A DNA stretch of 64,000 bases from Nitrosomonadales bacterium (lineage in GTDB: Bacteria; Pseudomonadota; Gammaproteobacteria; Burkholderiales; Gallionellaceae): the NCBI GenBank assembly GCA_016235045.1, contig JACRME010000004.1, positions 372,001 to 436,000 of the forward strand. Reading direction: 5' to 3'. Numbering within the stretch: the first letter of the stretch is position 1; every line of letters begins with the position of its first letter. Below are positions 49,821-58,850 of this stretch, piece by piece. Made by a program: the position numbers and the translations under genes. The notes beneath the pieces are model-generated. The model saw nothing but the letters and a program-made list of their open reading frames with translations. It ran no database searches and was not told the DNA's origin.

Positions 49821-52796
49821 TTACTGGAATTTCTTGTACAAAGTTGCGTAATACAGCACCGGGATCACGATCAGCGTCAGCAGCGTGGATACCAGGATGC
49901 CGAAGATCAACGACAGCGCCAGACCGTTGAAGATCGGGTCGTCGAGGATGAACAGCGCCCCCAGCATGGCAGCCAAACCGGTCAGTATGATCGGTTTGGC
50001 GCGTGCCGCCGCCGCATTGATGACCGCATGCTGCAAGTCCACCTCATCGCGCAATTGCAGGTTGACGAAGTCTACCAGCAATATGGAATTGCGCACGATG
50101 ATGCCCGCCAGAGCAATCATGCCGATCATCGAGGTCGCGGTGAACTGCGCGCCGAACAGCGCGTGTCCCGGCATCACGCCGATGATGGTGAGCGGGATCG
50201 GCGCCATGATGACCAGCGGCACGACATAGCTCTTGAACTGCGCCACCACCAGCAGGTAGATCAGGATCAACCCCACTCCGTAAGCGATGCCCATGTCGCG
50301 GAAGGTCTCGAACGTGACATGCCATTCGCCGTCCCACTTCAGGGCATACCCCGCATACGGATCGGACGGTTGATGGAAGAACAGCACGTCGTCGATGCGG
50401 CTACGCTTCTCTGCCGGCATGGACAGGCGTATCGGCGGGGCATATTTTGCATTGGCATCGTGCAATGCCGTCACATCCTGCCCGGTCAGGGCAATTTGCA
50501 CTGCATCCACGATGTCGCTTTGCGCCACGCCGAGCAAGGCGGCCTTGCTCTGCATCACGCGCAATACCATCTTGGGTGCGACTTCGCTTACCGTATCGTC
50601 GATGCCCACGATGTCGGGCGTGGCAACAAACTGCTCATGCACCTTGACCGCCACCTTGCGCGCGCCCTCGTAATCGGGGCCGTATATCTCGGCCACAATC
50701 GGCGACATCACGGGCGGGCCCGGCGGCACTTCGACGACTTTGACCTTGGCACCCCATATCTTGGCGATCTTCTCGATCGGTTCGCGCACCGATGTGGCGA
50801 TCTCGTGGCTGCTGCGCGAACGGTGATGCTTGTCCTGCAGGTTGACCTGGATATCGCCCTGTTCCGCCGCGCTGCGCAAATAGTACTGGCGCACCAGGCC
50901 GTTGAAGTTGATGGGGGAGGACGTTCCGGCATAGGCCTCGTAATCCGTCACTTCCGGCACGGTGGCGAGGTATGCGCCGATCTCATGCATTGCACCGGCA
51001 GTCTGTTCCAGCGCCGTGCCGCTCGGCATGTCGATCACCACCTGGAACTCGGACTTGTTGTCGAACGGCAGCATTTTCAGCACCACCAGCTTGACCACGG
51101 CCAGCGAAACAGCGAACAGCAGCGCCCCCAATATCCCCAGCCACAGCTTGCGCCGAGCCGGGATGCCGTGCTCCCGGTTCAGGAACGGGGACAATTTGTC
51201 GCGGAAGAAATGTGCGATTTTGGTGTCGCGCTCGTCCTTGACCACGGCGTGGTGCGCATCGGCCAGTTTGTGCGCAAGCCAGGGCGTGACGATGAAGGCG
51301 ATGGCCAGCGAGATCAGCATGCCCATGCTGGCGTTGATCGGGATCGGGCTCATGTACGGCCCCATCAATCCGGTTACAAAAGCCATCGGCAGCAAGGCCG
51401 CAATCACGGTGAAGGTCGCCAGGATGGTCGGACTGCCGACCTCGTCCACCGCCTCGGGAATAATCTCGGACAAGGGCTGGTGCTGCGCCAGTTCGCGGCG
51501 GCGGTGGATGTTCTCCACCACCACGATGGCGTCGTCGACCAGGATACCGATGGAGAAGATCAGCGCGAACAGCGATACGCGGTTGAGCGTGAAACCGTAG
51601 GCCCAGGAGGCGAACAGCGTCACCGCCAGCGTCAACAGCACCGCGATGCCGACGATGACTGCCTCGCGCCGTCCCAGCGCAAACCACACCAGCGCGACCA
51701 CGGCGAAGGTGGCGAAGAACAGCTTCTTGATCAGCTTCATCGCCTTGTCGTTGGCGGTCTCGCCGTAGTTGCGCGTGGTGGTCACCTGCACGTCGGCGGG
51801 GATCACGCTGCCCTTGAGTTCATCCACGCGCCTGAGCAGCTTGTCGGCGACATCCACCGCGTTCTCGCCCGGCTTCTTGGTCACGGCGATGGTCACCGCC
51901 CCGAACTCGCCCTTGGCCTTGATATCCTTGTCGCCCGCTGCCGCGCCCGGCCCTATCCAGACATAGCTGGCGGGCTGGTCGCCACCGTCCCGCACTTCGG
52001 CCACATCGCGCAAAAACACCGGCTTGCCGTCGGTCACGCCGACCACCAGTTGACTGACTTCGCCCGCATTGCTCAGGAAATTGCCGGTCTGCACCAGCAC
52101 CTCGCGGTTGTTCTGCACCAGATTGCCCGCGCTTTGCGATACGTTGGAAGCCTGCAACGCCGCGCGCACTTCCTGCACCGACAACTGGTGCGCGTTCAAC
52201 GCTTCCGGATCCAGCAGCACGCGCACCACGCGCGGCGTCGCCCCCAGGGTGAGTACCTCGCGCGTGCCGTTGACGCGCTTGAGTTCCGTCTCGATGGCAT
52301 GCGCGACCTGGGTCAGTGCCACACCGCCGCCATCCTGTTCGCGCCACAGGGTGACTGCCCACATCGGCACATCGTCGATACCCTTGGCCTTGATGATGGG
52401 CTGCAAAACGCCCAGCGTGGGCGGCAACCAGTCGGCATGCGAATTGATGACATCGTAAAGTTTGACCAGCGAAGGAACATGCAGCTCGCCGACTTTGAAC
52501 TGCACGGAAATCACGGCCATGCCCGGCTGCGACACGGAATAGACGTGATCGACACCGGCGATCTGCGACAGCACCTGTTCCGCCGGCGTTGCCACGGTGT
52601 TCGCCACATCCTGCGCCGACGCACCGGGATAGGCGATCAGCACATTGGCCATGGTGACGTTGATTTGCGGCTCTTCCTCGCGCGGGGTGACCGCCACTGC
52701 AAAGATACCCAGCAGCACGGCGACCAACGCCAGCAGCGGCGTCATTTGCGAATGCAGGAAGATGCGCGCGACGCGACCCGAAACGCCCATGCTCAT
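49821..52796 (-). CDS. RND efflux transporter, AcrB/HAE1-like
   Basis: 991 residues: twelve helices in the RND pattern and two large periplasmic loops. Motifs: the N-terminal REEEPQINVTMANVLIAYPGAS, and FSIGILVDDAIVVVENIHRRR in helix 4 with the paired Asp residues of the proton relay. It exports small molecules in exchange for protons together with the fusion protein upstream; no outer membrane factor is in the window. It overlaps that gene by ATGA. The sensor in front suggests sulfur-related stress rather than a classical drug response. Confidence 0.93.
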   Translation of the reverse strand: MSMGVSGRVARIFLHSQMTPLLALVAVLLGIFAVAVTPREEEPQINVTMANVLIAYPGASAQDVANTVATPAEQVLSQIAGVDHVYSVSQPGMAVISVQFKVGELHVPSLVKLYDVINSHADWLPPTLGVLQPIIKAKGIDDVPMWAVTLWREQDGGGVALTQVAHAIETELKRVNGTREVLTLGATPRVVRVLLDPEALNAHQLSVQEVRAALQASNVSQSAGNLVQNNREVLVQTGNFLSNAGEVSQLVVGVTDGKPVFLRDVAEVRDGGDQPASYVWIGPGAAAGDKDIKAKGEFGAVTIAVTKKPGENAVDVADKLLRRVDELKGSVIPADVQVTTTRNYGETANDKAMKLIKKLFFATFAVVALVWFALGRREAVIVGIAVLLTLAVTLFASWAYGFTLNRVSLFALIFSIGILVDDAIVVVENIHRRRELAQHQPLSEIIPEAVDEVGSPTILATFTVIAALLPMAFVTGLMGPYMSPIPINASMGMLISLAIAFIVTPWLAHKLADAHHAVVKDERDTKIAHFFRDKLSPFLNREHGIPARRKLWLGILGALLFAVSLAVVKLVVLKMLPFDNKSEFQVVIDMPSGTALEQTAGAMHEIGAYLATVPEVTDYEAYAGTSSPINFNGLVRQYYLRSAAEQGDIQVNLQDKHHRSRSSHEIATSVREPIEKIAKIWGAKVKVVEVPPGPPVMSPIVAEIYGPDYEGARKVAVKVHEQFVATPDIVGIDDTVSEVAPKMVLRVMQSKAALLGVAQSDIVDAVQIALTGQDVTALHDANAKYAPPIRLSMPAEKRSRIDDVLFFHQPSDPYAGYALKWDGEWHVTFETFRDMGIAYGVGLILIYLLVVAQFKSYVVPLVIMAPIPLTIIGVMPGHALFGAQFTATSMIGMIALAGIIVRNSILLVDFVNLQLRDEVDLQHAVINAAAARAKPIILTGLAAMLGALFILDDPIFNGLALSLIFGILVSTLLTLIVIPVLYYATLYKKFQ

Positions 52797-53830
52797 CGCT
52801 TGCTCTCCGCTGCGACCATGCCGGCCTTGACTGCTTCACGCGCGACGCGTTCGCCCACGTTCAAACCGGCCAGCACTTCGATCTCGTTCTGCTCGTTCGC
52901 CTCGCCCAGGCGCACCTGGCGCAGGTGCGGCACATCCTTGTCGTCCACCACATACACCGCCACCACTTCGCTGCGGCGCAACACGGCGCTCGCGGGAATC
53001 AGCAATTTGTTCACCTTGCCCACCACGAAATGCGTGCGCACGAACATGCCGGGGTAGACACTGGCCTGGTTGGAAGGAAGATCGACGCGCACCTGCGTGC
53101 TATGCGTGCGCACGTCGGCGGAAGGTTGCACGGTGACGGAGGCGGCCTTGATCCAGCGGCTCAGCGAGGGCACTTCCACCGTCACGCTGGGACGGCTGCC
53201 GATGTCTTTCAGCTTGTCTTGCGGCACATTGGCAATGACGCGCAACTGCGACGGGTCGAAACCGGTCATCAGCGGCTTGCCCACCGTGACCATCTCGCCC
53301 ATTTCCACCATGCGCGCCGCCACCACGCCCGCGTAAGGCGCCATCACCGAGGTATAACTCTGCGCCAGCGCCGATTGCTGGGCACCCGCCTCGCTCGCGG
53401 CCGCTTGCGCGTTCGCCATCTCAAAATCCGACTTGGCCTTGTCCAGCGCGGCCTGGCTGATGAACTTCTGCTCGAACAACTGTTTCGCACGCTCGTAGTT
53501 CAGGCGCGCGTTCTGCAGGGCCGCCTCGGCCTGCGACAATTGCGCCCGGCTGCCCGCCAGCGCCTGGTTGGCTTCGCTTTCGTCGATCTTGAGGATGATC
53601 TGCCCCTTGCTCACGCGGTCGCCCACGTCGAAGAAAATGCCCTTCACGCGCCCGGAAATCTGCGCCGACACCGTCGATTGGCGCGTCGCCTCGACCACAC
53701 CGTCGATGCTGTAGGTCTGCTCGACCTCGCGCACCTGCACCGGCGCCGTCGCCAACGGCTCCGCCGCGTAGACAGCCGTCGCCCACAAACCTGCCGCCAA
53801 CCCGAACACCCAACCAAGATTTCGTTTCAT
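52793..53830 (-). CDS. RND periplasmic adaptor (membrane fusion protein)
   Basis: 345 residues from the ATG at 53830, signal peptide to about 22. HlyD-like order: barrel-sandwich half (QISGRVKGIFFDVGDRVSKGQ), coiled-coil hairpin (about 85-150), second half (VMAPYAGVVAARMVEMGEMV), beta-barrel and membrane-proximal domain. It joins the RND pump to an outer membrane channel. First gene after the regulator, with an operator-like palindrome 28 bases before its ATG. Confidence 0.93.
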   Translation of the reverse strand: MKRNLGWVFGLAAGLWATAVYAAEPLATAPVQVREVEQTYSIDGVVEATRQSTVSAQISGRVKGIFFDVGDRVSKGQIILKIDESEANQALAGSRAQLSQAEAALQNARLNYERAKQLFEQKFISQAALDKAKSDFEMANAQAAASEAGAQQSALAQSYTSVMAPYAGVVAARMVEMGEMVTVGKPLMTGFDPSQLRVIANVPQDKLKDIGSRPSVTVEVPSLSRWIKAASVTVQPSADVRTHSTQVRVDLPSNQASVYPGMFVRTHFVVGKVNKLLIPASAVLRRSEVVAVYVVDDKDVPHLRQVRLGEANEQNEIEVLAGLNVGERVAREAVKAGMVAAESKR

Positions 53831-53857
53831 AGCCTGACCTCTGGAGATAATATGTTT

Positions 53858-53881
53858 GCATATTAGCATATTCTAATATGC
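53858..53881. promoter_or_regulatory. Operator-like palindrome before the RND operon
   Basis: GCATATTAG, six bases, CTAATATGC: perfect 9-bp arms in an AT-rich setting, between the regulator gene and the adaptor. The size and symmetry fit an ArsR-family operator, probably for the regulator next to it. Confidence 0.6.
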
Positions 53882-53907
53882 GTGCCAAGCGGGCAACGAT
53901 CCTGCCG

Positions 53908-54210
53908 TCAGATGGAGCAGAATACGTCGCGCATCATGCCGACAAGCTTGACGGTGCGCGGGTCGCCGATGCGGTAATAGACGCGGTTGGCGTCCTTGCG
54001 GGTGGAGAGGACGCCTTTGTCGCGCAGGATGGCGAGGTGCTGCGAGATGTTGCTTTGCGACGTGCCGACGCTGTCGACGATCTCCTGCACGCTCAACTCG
54101 CCCTCGCCCAGCACGCACAGCACCTTGAGCCGCAACGGGTGCGCGATGGCTTTCATCGCCAGCGAGGCTTGCAGGATATCTTCGTCTTTATCGATCAGTT
54201 TGTTTGCCAT
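53908..54210 (-). CDS. ArsR-family repressor with BigR/SqrR-like cysteine pair
   Basis: 100 residues from the ATG at 54210 (a GTG two codons upstream is also possible). Winged helix with recognition helix SQSNISQHLAILRDKGVL. Cys32 in RLKVLCVLGEGELSV and Cys98 in DVFCSI are the only cysteines and are 66 residues apart, the same spacing as the persulfide-sensing pairs of BigR and SqrR. No metal site of the SmtB or ArsR type (CxC) is present. It probably represses the RND operon and releases DNA when a polysulfide bridge forms. Divergent from gpmI. Confidence 0.85.
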   Translation of the reverse strand: MANKLIDKDEDILQASLAMKAIAHPLRLKVLCVLGEGELSVQEIVDSVGTSQSNISQHLAILRDKGVLSTRKDANRVYYRIGDPRTVKLVGMMRDVFCSI

Positions 54211-54346
54211 GTCCACCCGCCGTTCTCGGAAGTGGGGGCGTGATACCCCCGAAATCGGCTAAAATCGCGCCCTGACGAATCGAAACTGCCATGCACATAA
54301 ATTAGCAACTGCTTATATTTTATATTTCGGTGAAGAAAAAGCCAGC

Positions 54347-55897
54347 ATGACCGACCATTCCACTCGGGCAATCACCCCTGTCCTCCTGCTCATCCTCGAC
54401 GGTTTCGGCTACCGCGAGGACGCCGATTTCAATGCCATTGCCCAGGCGCGCAAACCGAACTGGGACATGCTGTGGGGTAAGTACCCGCACACATTGATCA
54501 ACACTTCCGAGCTGCAAGTCGGCCTGCCCAAAGGCCAGATGGGCAACTCGGAAGTGGGACACCTGAACATCGGCGCCGGGCGCGTGGTGTACCAGGATCT
54601 GACCAAAGTCGACCTTGCCATCGAAAACGGCAGCTTCTTCGCCAACCCCGCGCTGGTCAAGGCGGTGGACACCGCCCAACAACGCGGCACCGCTTTGCAC
54701 ATCATGGGCCTGCTCTCCCCCGGCGGCGTGCACAGCCACGAGGCGCACATCCACGCCATGCTGGAAATGGCGGTGCGCGCAGGACTGAAACAAATCCACC
54801 TGCACGCCTTCCTCGACGGGCGCGACACCCCGCCGCGCAGCGCCGCACAATCGCTGCAGGCGCTGCAGGAAAAGTGCACCCGGCTGGGTGCGGGGCGCAT
54901 CGCCACCATTTGCGGCCGCTTCTACGCGATGGATCGCGACAACCGCTGGGAGCGCGTGCAGCTCGCCTACGACATGCTCACGCAGGGCCGGGCGCCGTTC
55001 GCCGCTGCCGATGCGGTGGCCGGACTGGAAGCCGCTTATGCCCGCGGCGAAAACGACGAATTCGTGCAGGCCACGCTGATCGGCGATGCGGCCCCGATGC
55101 AGGATGGCGACGCAGTCGTGTTCATGAACTTCCGCGCCGACCGCGCGCGCGAACTCACCCGCGCGCTGACCGACGACAATTTCAGCGGCTTCGCCCGCAG
55201 CCGTTTCCCCAAACTGGGCAACTACACCACGCTGAGCAGCTACGGCGAGGATTTCCATTTGCCCTGCGCCTACACCGCGGACAGCATCCACAACGGCATC
55301 GGCGAATACCTTTCCAGCCTCGGCCTGAAGCAACTGCGCATCGCCGAAACGGAAAAGTACGCGCACGTCACCTATTTCCTGAACGGCGGCAAGGAACATC
55401 CCTATCCCGGCGAAGACCGCGTGCTGGTGCCTTCACCCAAGATCGCCACCTATGACCTGAAGCCGGAGATGAGCGCCTTCGAGGTCACCGACAAACTGGA
55501 AGCCGCGATCCGCAGCAGGCAGTACCAGGCCATCCTGTGCAACTACGCCAACGGCGACATGGTCGGCCACAGCGGCATCATGGAGGCGGCGGTGAAGGCG
55601 GTGGAAGCGCTGGATACCTGTATCGGCCGCGTGGTGCGGGCGATGCTGGATTGCGGCGGCGAAGTGCTGATCACCGCCGACCACGGCAACGCCGAACAGA
55701 TGCTGGATCGCACCACCAACCAGGCGCATACCGCGCACACGCTGAACCTCGTGCCTTTTCTCTACATCGGCCGCCGTGCCGAGATCGCCCCGGCCGGCAG
55801 CGGCGCGCTGCGCGATGTCGCGCCGACCCTGCTGGCAATGATGGGCCTGCCGCAACCGCCGGAAATGACCGGCAAGCCGCTTATCCGTTTCCAGTGA
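54347..55897 (+). CDS. gpmI: 2,3-bisphosphoglycerate-independent phosphoglycerate mutase
   Basis: 516 residues of the alkaline-phosphatase superfamily: metal Asp in [11 protein letters not shown], phospho-acceptor Ser in [30 protein letters not shown], and the second metal site [12 protein letters not shown] with HTLNLVPF. It interconverts 2- and 3-phosphoglycerate with manganese. It heads a conserved gpmI-envC-ctpA group. Confidence 0.97.
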   Translation: MTDHSTRAITPVLLLILDGFGYREDADFNAIAQARKPNWDMLWGKYPHTLINTSELQVGLPKGQMGNSEVGHLNIGAGRVVYQDLTKVDLAIENGSFFANPALVKAVDTAQQRGTALHIMGLLSPGGVHSHEAHIHAMLEMAVRAGLKQIHLHAFLDGRDTPPRSAAQSLQALQEKCTRLGAGRIATICGRFYAMDRDNRWERVQLAYDMLTQGRAPFAAADAVAGLEAAYARGENDEFVQATLIGDAAPMQDGDAVVFMNFRADRARELTRALTDDNFSGFARSRFPKLGNYTTLSSYGEDFHLPCAYTADSIHNGIGEYLSSLGLKQLRIAETEKYAHVTYFLNGGKEHPYPGEDRVLVPSPKIATYDLKPEMSAFEVTDKLEAAIRSRQYQAILCNYANGDMVGHSGIMEAAVKAVEALDTCIGRVVRAMLDCGGEVLITADHGNAEQMLDRTTNQAHTAHTLNLVPFLYIGRRAEIAPAGSGALRDVAPTLLAMMGLPQPPEMTGKPLIRFQ

Positions 55898-55905
55898 GAT
55901 TCGGC

Positions 55906-57018
55906 ATGCGCACTTTTCTGCTGGCGATGCTGCTGCTCGCGGGTACGGCCCATGCCACGCAACAGGACGATCTGGCGAAATTGCGCAAGCGCATTGCCGC
56001 GCTGCAACAGGAATTCGAGAAGACCAACGAATCGAAATCCGAGGCCGCCGACGACCTGCGCGAATCCGAGCGCGCCATCAGCAACAGCAACCGCCGGCTG
56101 CACGAACTCGAACAAGAGCAGAAAACCGCCAATCGCGAACTGGAGCAGTTGCAGCAGCGCGCCGCGGCAATGGAAAAGGAACAGCAGGGGCAGCAGCTCA
56201 TGCTGGGACGCCTGCTCTACCGGCAATACCTGGACGGCGGCGAACAGGAATACCTCAAACTGCTGCTCAACAACGACGATCCCAACCAGGTAGCGCGCGA
56301 ACTCCGCTATTACTCTTATATTGCGCGCGACCGCGCCGCCACGCTGAAGTCCCTGCGCACCGGACTGGTCAGGTTGCAGGCCGTCACCGACCAGGCACGC
56401 CGGAAAAGCGACGAGGTCGCCGCCTTGCGCGCCGAAGAGCAAAGCCAGCGCCAGCACCTGGAACGGGACAAGCGCGCGCGCCAGCAAATGCTGCGCAAGA
56501 TCGCACTGCAACTGAAGCAGCAACGGCGCGAGATCGGCCGCCTGCAGCACAACGAAAACCACCTGTCGCAACTGGTCGAGAACCTGGCGCGCGTGCTGCC
56601 CAACACGCCGCCGACACGCGCCTCCTTCAAGTCGCTCAAGGGCAAATTGGCGCTGCCGGTCAGGGGCCGGTTGCGGAACCAATTCGGCGCACGGCGGCCT
56701 GAAAGCACGATGGCGTGGACCGGCTGGTTCCTGAGCGCCGCCGCCAACCAGCCGGTCAAGGCCGTGGCTGCCGGCCAGGTGGTTTATGCCGACTGGCTGC
56801 GCGGCTTCGGCAACCTGCTCATCGTCGACCACGGCCAGGGTTACATGAGCTTGTACGCCAACAACGAGACGCTGTACAAGCAGGTTGGCGACGAGTTGCG
56901 CGGCGGAGACACTATTGCCGCTGTGGGTAGCAGCGGCGGCAACGAGGATTCCGGTTTATACTTCGAACTGCGATTTGAAGGAAAACCATTCGACCCCAAC
57001 AAGTGGGTTCGGCATTAG
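55906..57018 (+). CDS. envC: EnvC-like murein hydrolase activator
   Basis: 370 residues, signal peptide to about 19. A long coiled coil (22-210) precedes a C-terminal LytM fold (about 245-365: LPVRGRLRNQFG, VKAVAAGQVVYADWLRGFGNLLIVDHG). The metal ligands of active M23 peptidases are missing: the first HxxxD position reads WTGWFLSAAA and the final HxH reads LYAN. So it should activate amidases at the septum rather than cut peptidoglycan itself, like EnvC. It starts 8 bases after gpmI. Confidence 0.9.
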   Translation: MRTFLLAMLLLAGTAHATQQDDLAKLRKRIAALQQEFEKTNESKSEAADDLRESERAISNSNRRLHELEQEQKTANRELEQLQQRAAAMEKEQQGQQLMLGRLLYRQYLDGGEQEYLKLLLNNDDPNQVARELRYYSYIARDRAATLKSLRTGLVRLQAVTDQARRKSDEVAALRAEEQSQRQHLERDKRARQQMLRKIALQLKQQRREIGRLQHNENHLSQLVENLARVLPNTPPTRASFKSLKGKLALPVRGRLRNQFGARRPESTMAWTGWFLSAAANQPVKAVAAGQVVYADWLRGFGNLLIVDHGQGYMSLYANNETLYKQVGDELRGGDTIAAVGSSGGNEDSGLYFELRFEGKPFDPNKWVRH

Positions 57019-57034
57019 AACGAAAGGTCACACA

Positions 57035-58426
57035 ATGCGTAGTCGTATCGAAAAAATCGGGTTGGTCGGCGTCGGCCTGCTGGCGGGGTTGCTGATAAGC
57101 CTGCATTTTGCCGCCGTTGCGGACAAGACCAGCGAGCTTCCGCTGCCGGTGGAAGAATTGCGCGCCTTCTCCGAGGTATTCGGCCGCATCAAGAGCGACT
57201 ACGTCGAACCCGTCAGCGACAAGAAACTCATCACCGAAGCGATCAACGGCATGCTGAGCGGACTCGATCCGCACTCGGCCTATCTGGATGCGGAAGGCTT
57301 CAAGGAACTGCAGGTCGGCACGCAGGGCGAATTCGGCGGCCTGGGAATCGAAGTCGGCATGGAAGACGGCCTGGTCAAGGTCATTTCCCCCATCGAGGAC
57401 ACGCCCGCCTTCAACGCCGGAGTCAAGAGCGGCGACCTCATCCTCAAGCTCGACGACAAGTTGGTAAAGGGGCTTACCCTGAACGACGCGGTCAAGCTCA
57501 TGCGCGGCAAGCCGGGCAGCAGCATTGTCCTGACCATCGTGCGCAAGAGCGAACCCAAGCCCCTGCAGATCAGCGTAACGCGCGCCATCATCAAGGTGCA
57601 GAGCGTGAAATCCAAGCTCGCGGAACCGGGTTACGGCTTCGTGCGCATCACCCAGTTCCAGGAACACACGGGCGAGAATCTCGCCACCGCGCTGACGCAA
57701 CTGCAGAAACAGAACAACGGTGTCTTGCAGGGCCTGGTGCTCGACCTGCGCAACGATCCGGGCGGTTTGCTGACCGGAGCGGTCGCGGTATCTGCCGCTT
57801 TCCTGCCAAAGGACGCGCTGGTGGTCTACACCGAGGGGCGCACCGAGGATGCCAAGATGCGACTCACGGCCAGTGCGGATAATTACCTGCGCGGCACCGG
57901 CAAGAGCGACTATCTGAAAAGTCTGCCGGATTCCTTCAAGAAGGTCCCGATGGTGGTACTGGTGAACGGCGGCTCCGCCTCGGCTTCGGAGATCGTTGCC
58001 GGTGCGCTGCAGGATCACAAGCGCGCCGTCATCATGGGCACGCAATCCTTCGGCAAGGGCTCGGTGCAGACCATCCTGCCGCTGGGCAACAACACGGCCA
58101 TCAAACTCACGACCGCGCGTTATTACACGCCGAGCGGCCGTTCCATCCAGGCCAAGGGCATCGTGCCCGACATCGTGGTGGAAGATCCGGCAACCGCGGG
58201 CTTCGACAACGCCTTCCGTTTGCGCGAAGCCGATCTGGACAAACATCTGAGCAACGGCCAGGGCGAAGACAAGACCGAGACGCCCGCAAAACCCAAGAGC
58301 CAGACCAAAACCAAGGAGAACGACGGCGGCAAAGCGGAAATTGCCGAATTCGGCGCCAAGAACGATTACCAGTTGAACCAGGCCCTGAATCTGCTCAAGG
58401 GCATGAGCATCCTGCGCGGGAAATAG
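57035..58426 (+). CDS. ctpA: C-terminal processing peptidase CtpA (S41)
   Basis: 463 residues from the ATG at 57035 (AAAGG site). Signal or anchor helix (about 10-27), a PDZ domain (about 95-175, GGLGIEVGMEDGLVKVISPIEDTPA) and an S41 protease domain with the Ser in NGGSASASE and the Lys in GTQSFGKGSVQ. It trims or degrades periplasmic proteins, including murein hydrolases and their regulators, consistent with its place next to envC. Confidence 0.95.
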   Translation: MRSRIEKIGLVGVGLLAGLLISLHFAAVADKTSELPLPVEELRAFSEVFGRIKSDYVEPVSDKKLITEAINGMLSGLDPHSAYLDAEGFKELQVGTQGEFGGLGIEVGMEDGLVKVISPIEDTPAFNAGVKSGDLILKLDDKLVKGLTLNDAVKLMRGKPGSSIVLTIVRKSEPKPLQISVTRAIIKVQSVKSKLAEPGYGFVRITQFQEHTGENLATALTQLQKQNNGVLQGLVLDLRNDPGGLLTGAVAVSAAFLPKDALVVYTEGRTEDAKMRLTASADNYLRGTGKSDYLKSLPDSFKKVPMVVLVNGGSASASEIVAGALQDHKRAVIMGTQSFGKGSVQTILPLGNNTAIKLTTARYYTPSGRSIQAKGIVPDIVVEDPATAGFDNAFRLREADLDKHLSNGQGEDKTETPAKPKSQTKTKENDGGKAEIAEFGAKNDYQLNQALNLLKGMSILRGK

Positions 58427-58427
58427 A

Positions 58428-58832
58428 GTGATCAATCCTTTCGAACTGCAAAAAGAGCGTTTGCTGTTCTTCAGCAAGGAACCGGTCGACCAGCTCTTTG
58501 CGGCGTACATATTGCTGATCGGGCTGGACAATTTCCATGTCGAAATGGGGCCGCATCCGAACAGCCTGTTGATCCGTTACAGCATCCAGCATTATTCGCT
58601 GGAAGCGCTGGAGAAGGCGCTCACCCGCGAGGGTTTCCACCTTGAGTATCGCCTGCTCGACAATATCAGGAAGCATCTGATCCATTACTGCGAAGACGTG
58701 CAGTACCACAACCTGAAAACGCCCGTGCCGCGCACCAAGAACAACGCCCAGGAAATCTTCGTCAAGGCCTACGAGCTGCACCCGCACGGCGACCACGACG
58801 ACACGCCCAAAGAACTGCGCGAATTCAAATAA
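58428..58832 (+). CDS. Conserved hypothetical protein
   Basis: 134 residues from a GTG one base after the ctpA stop; GGGAAATAGA could serve as ribosome site. No signal peptide or membrane segment. Contains SKEPVDQLFAAYILLIGLDN, SIQHYSLEALEKALTREGFH and a His-rich tail (ELHPHGDHDDTPKE). I do not recognise the family. Tight coupling to ctpA suggests a cytosolic partner or a gene carried along with it. Convergent with the diguanylate cyclase. Confidence 0.75.
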   Translation: MINPFELQKERLLFFSKEPVDQLFAAYILLIGLDNFHVEMGPHPNSLLIRYSIQHYSLEALEKALTREGFHLEYRLLDNIRKHLIHYCEDVQYHNLKTPVPRTKNNAQEIFVKAYELHPHGDHDDTPKELREFK

Positions 58833-58850
58833 CAGCGCCTGCCGATAGCG

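Noticed and set aside
50028-53057. Open frame of about 1000 codons on the plus strand opposite the RND pump
   Set aside because: His/Arg/Asp/Gln-rich product typical of the antisense of GC-rich coding DNA; the RND and adaptor genes on the other strand are certain.
55537-55905. Extension of the EnvC frame 123 codons upstream into gpmI
   Set aside because: It lies inside gpmI. The ATG at 55906 begins a clear signal peptide.
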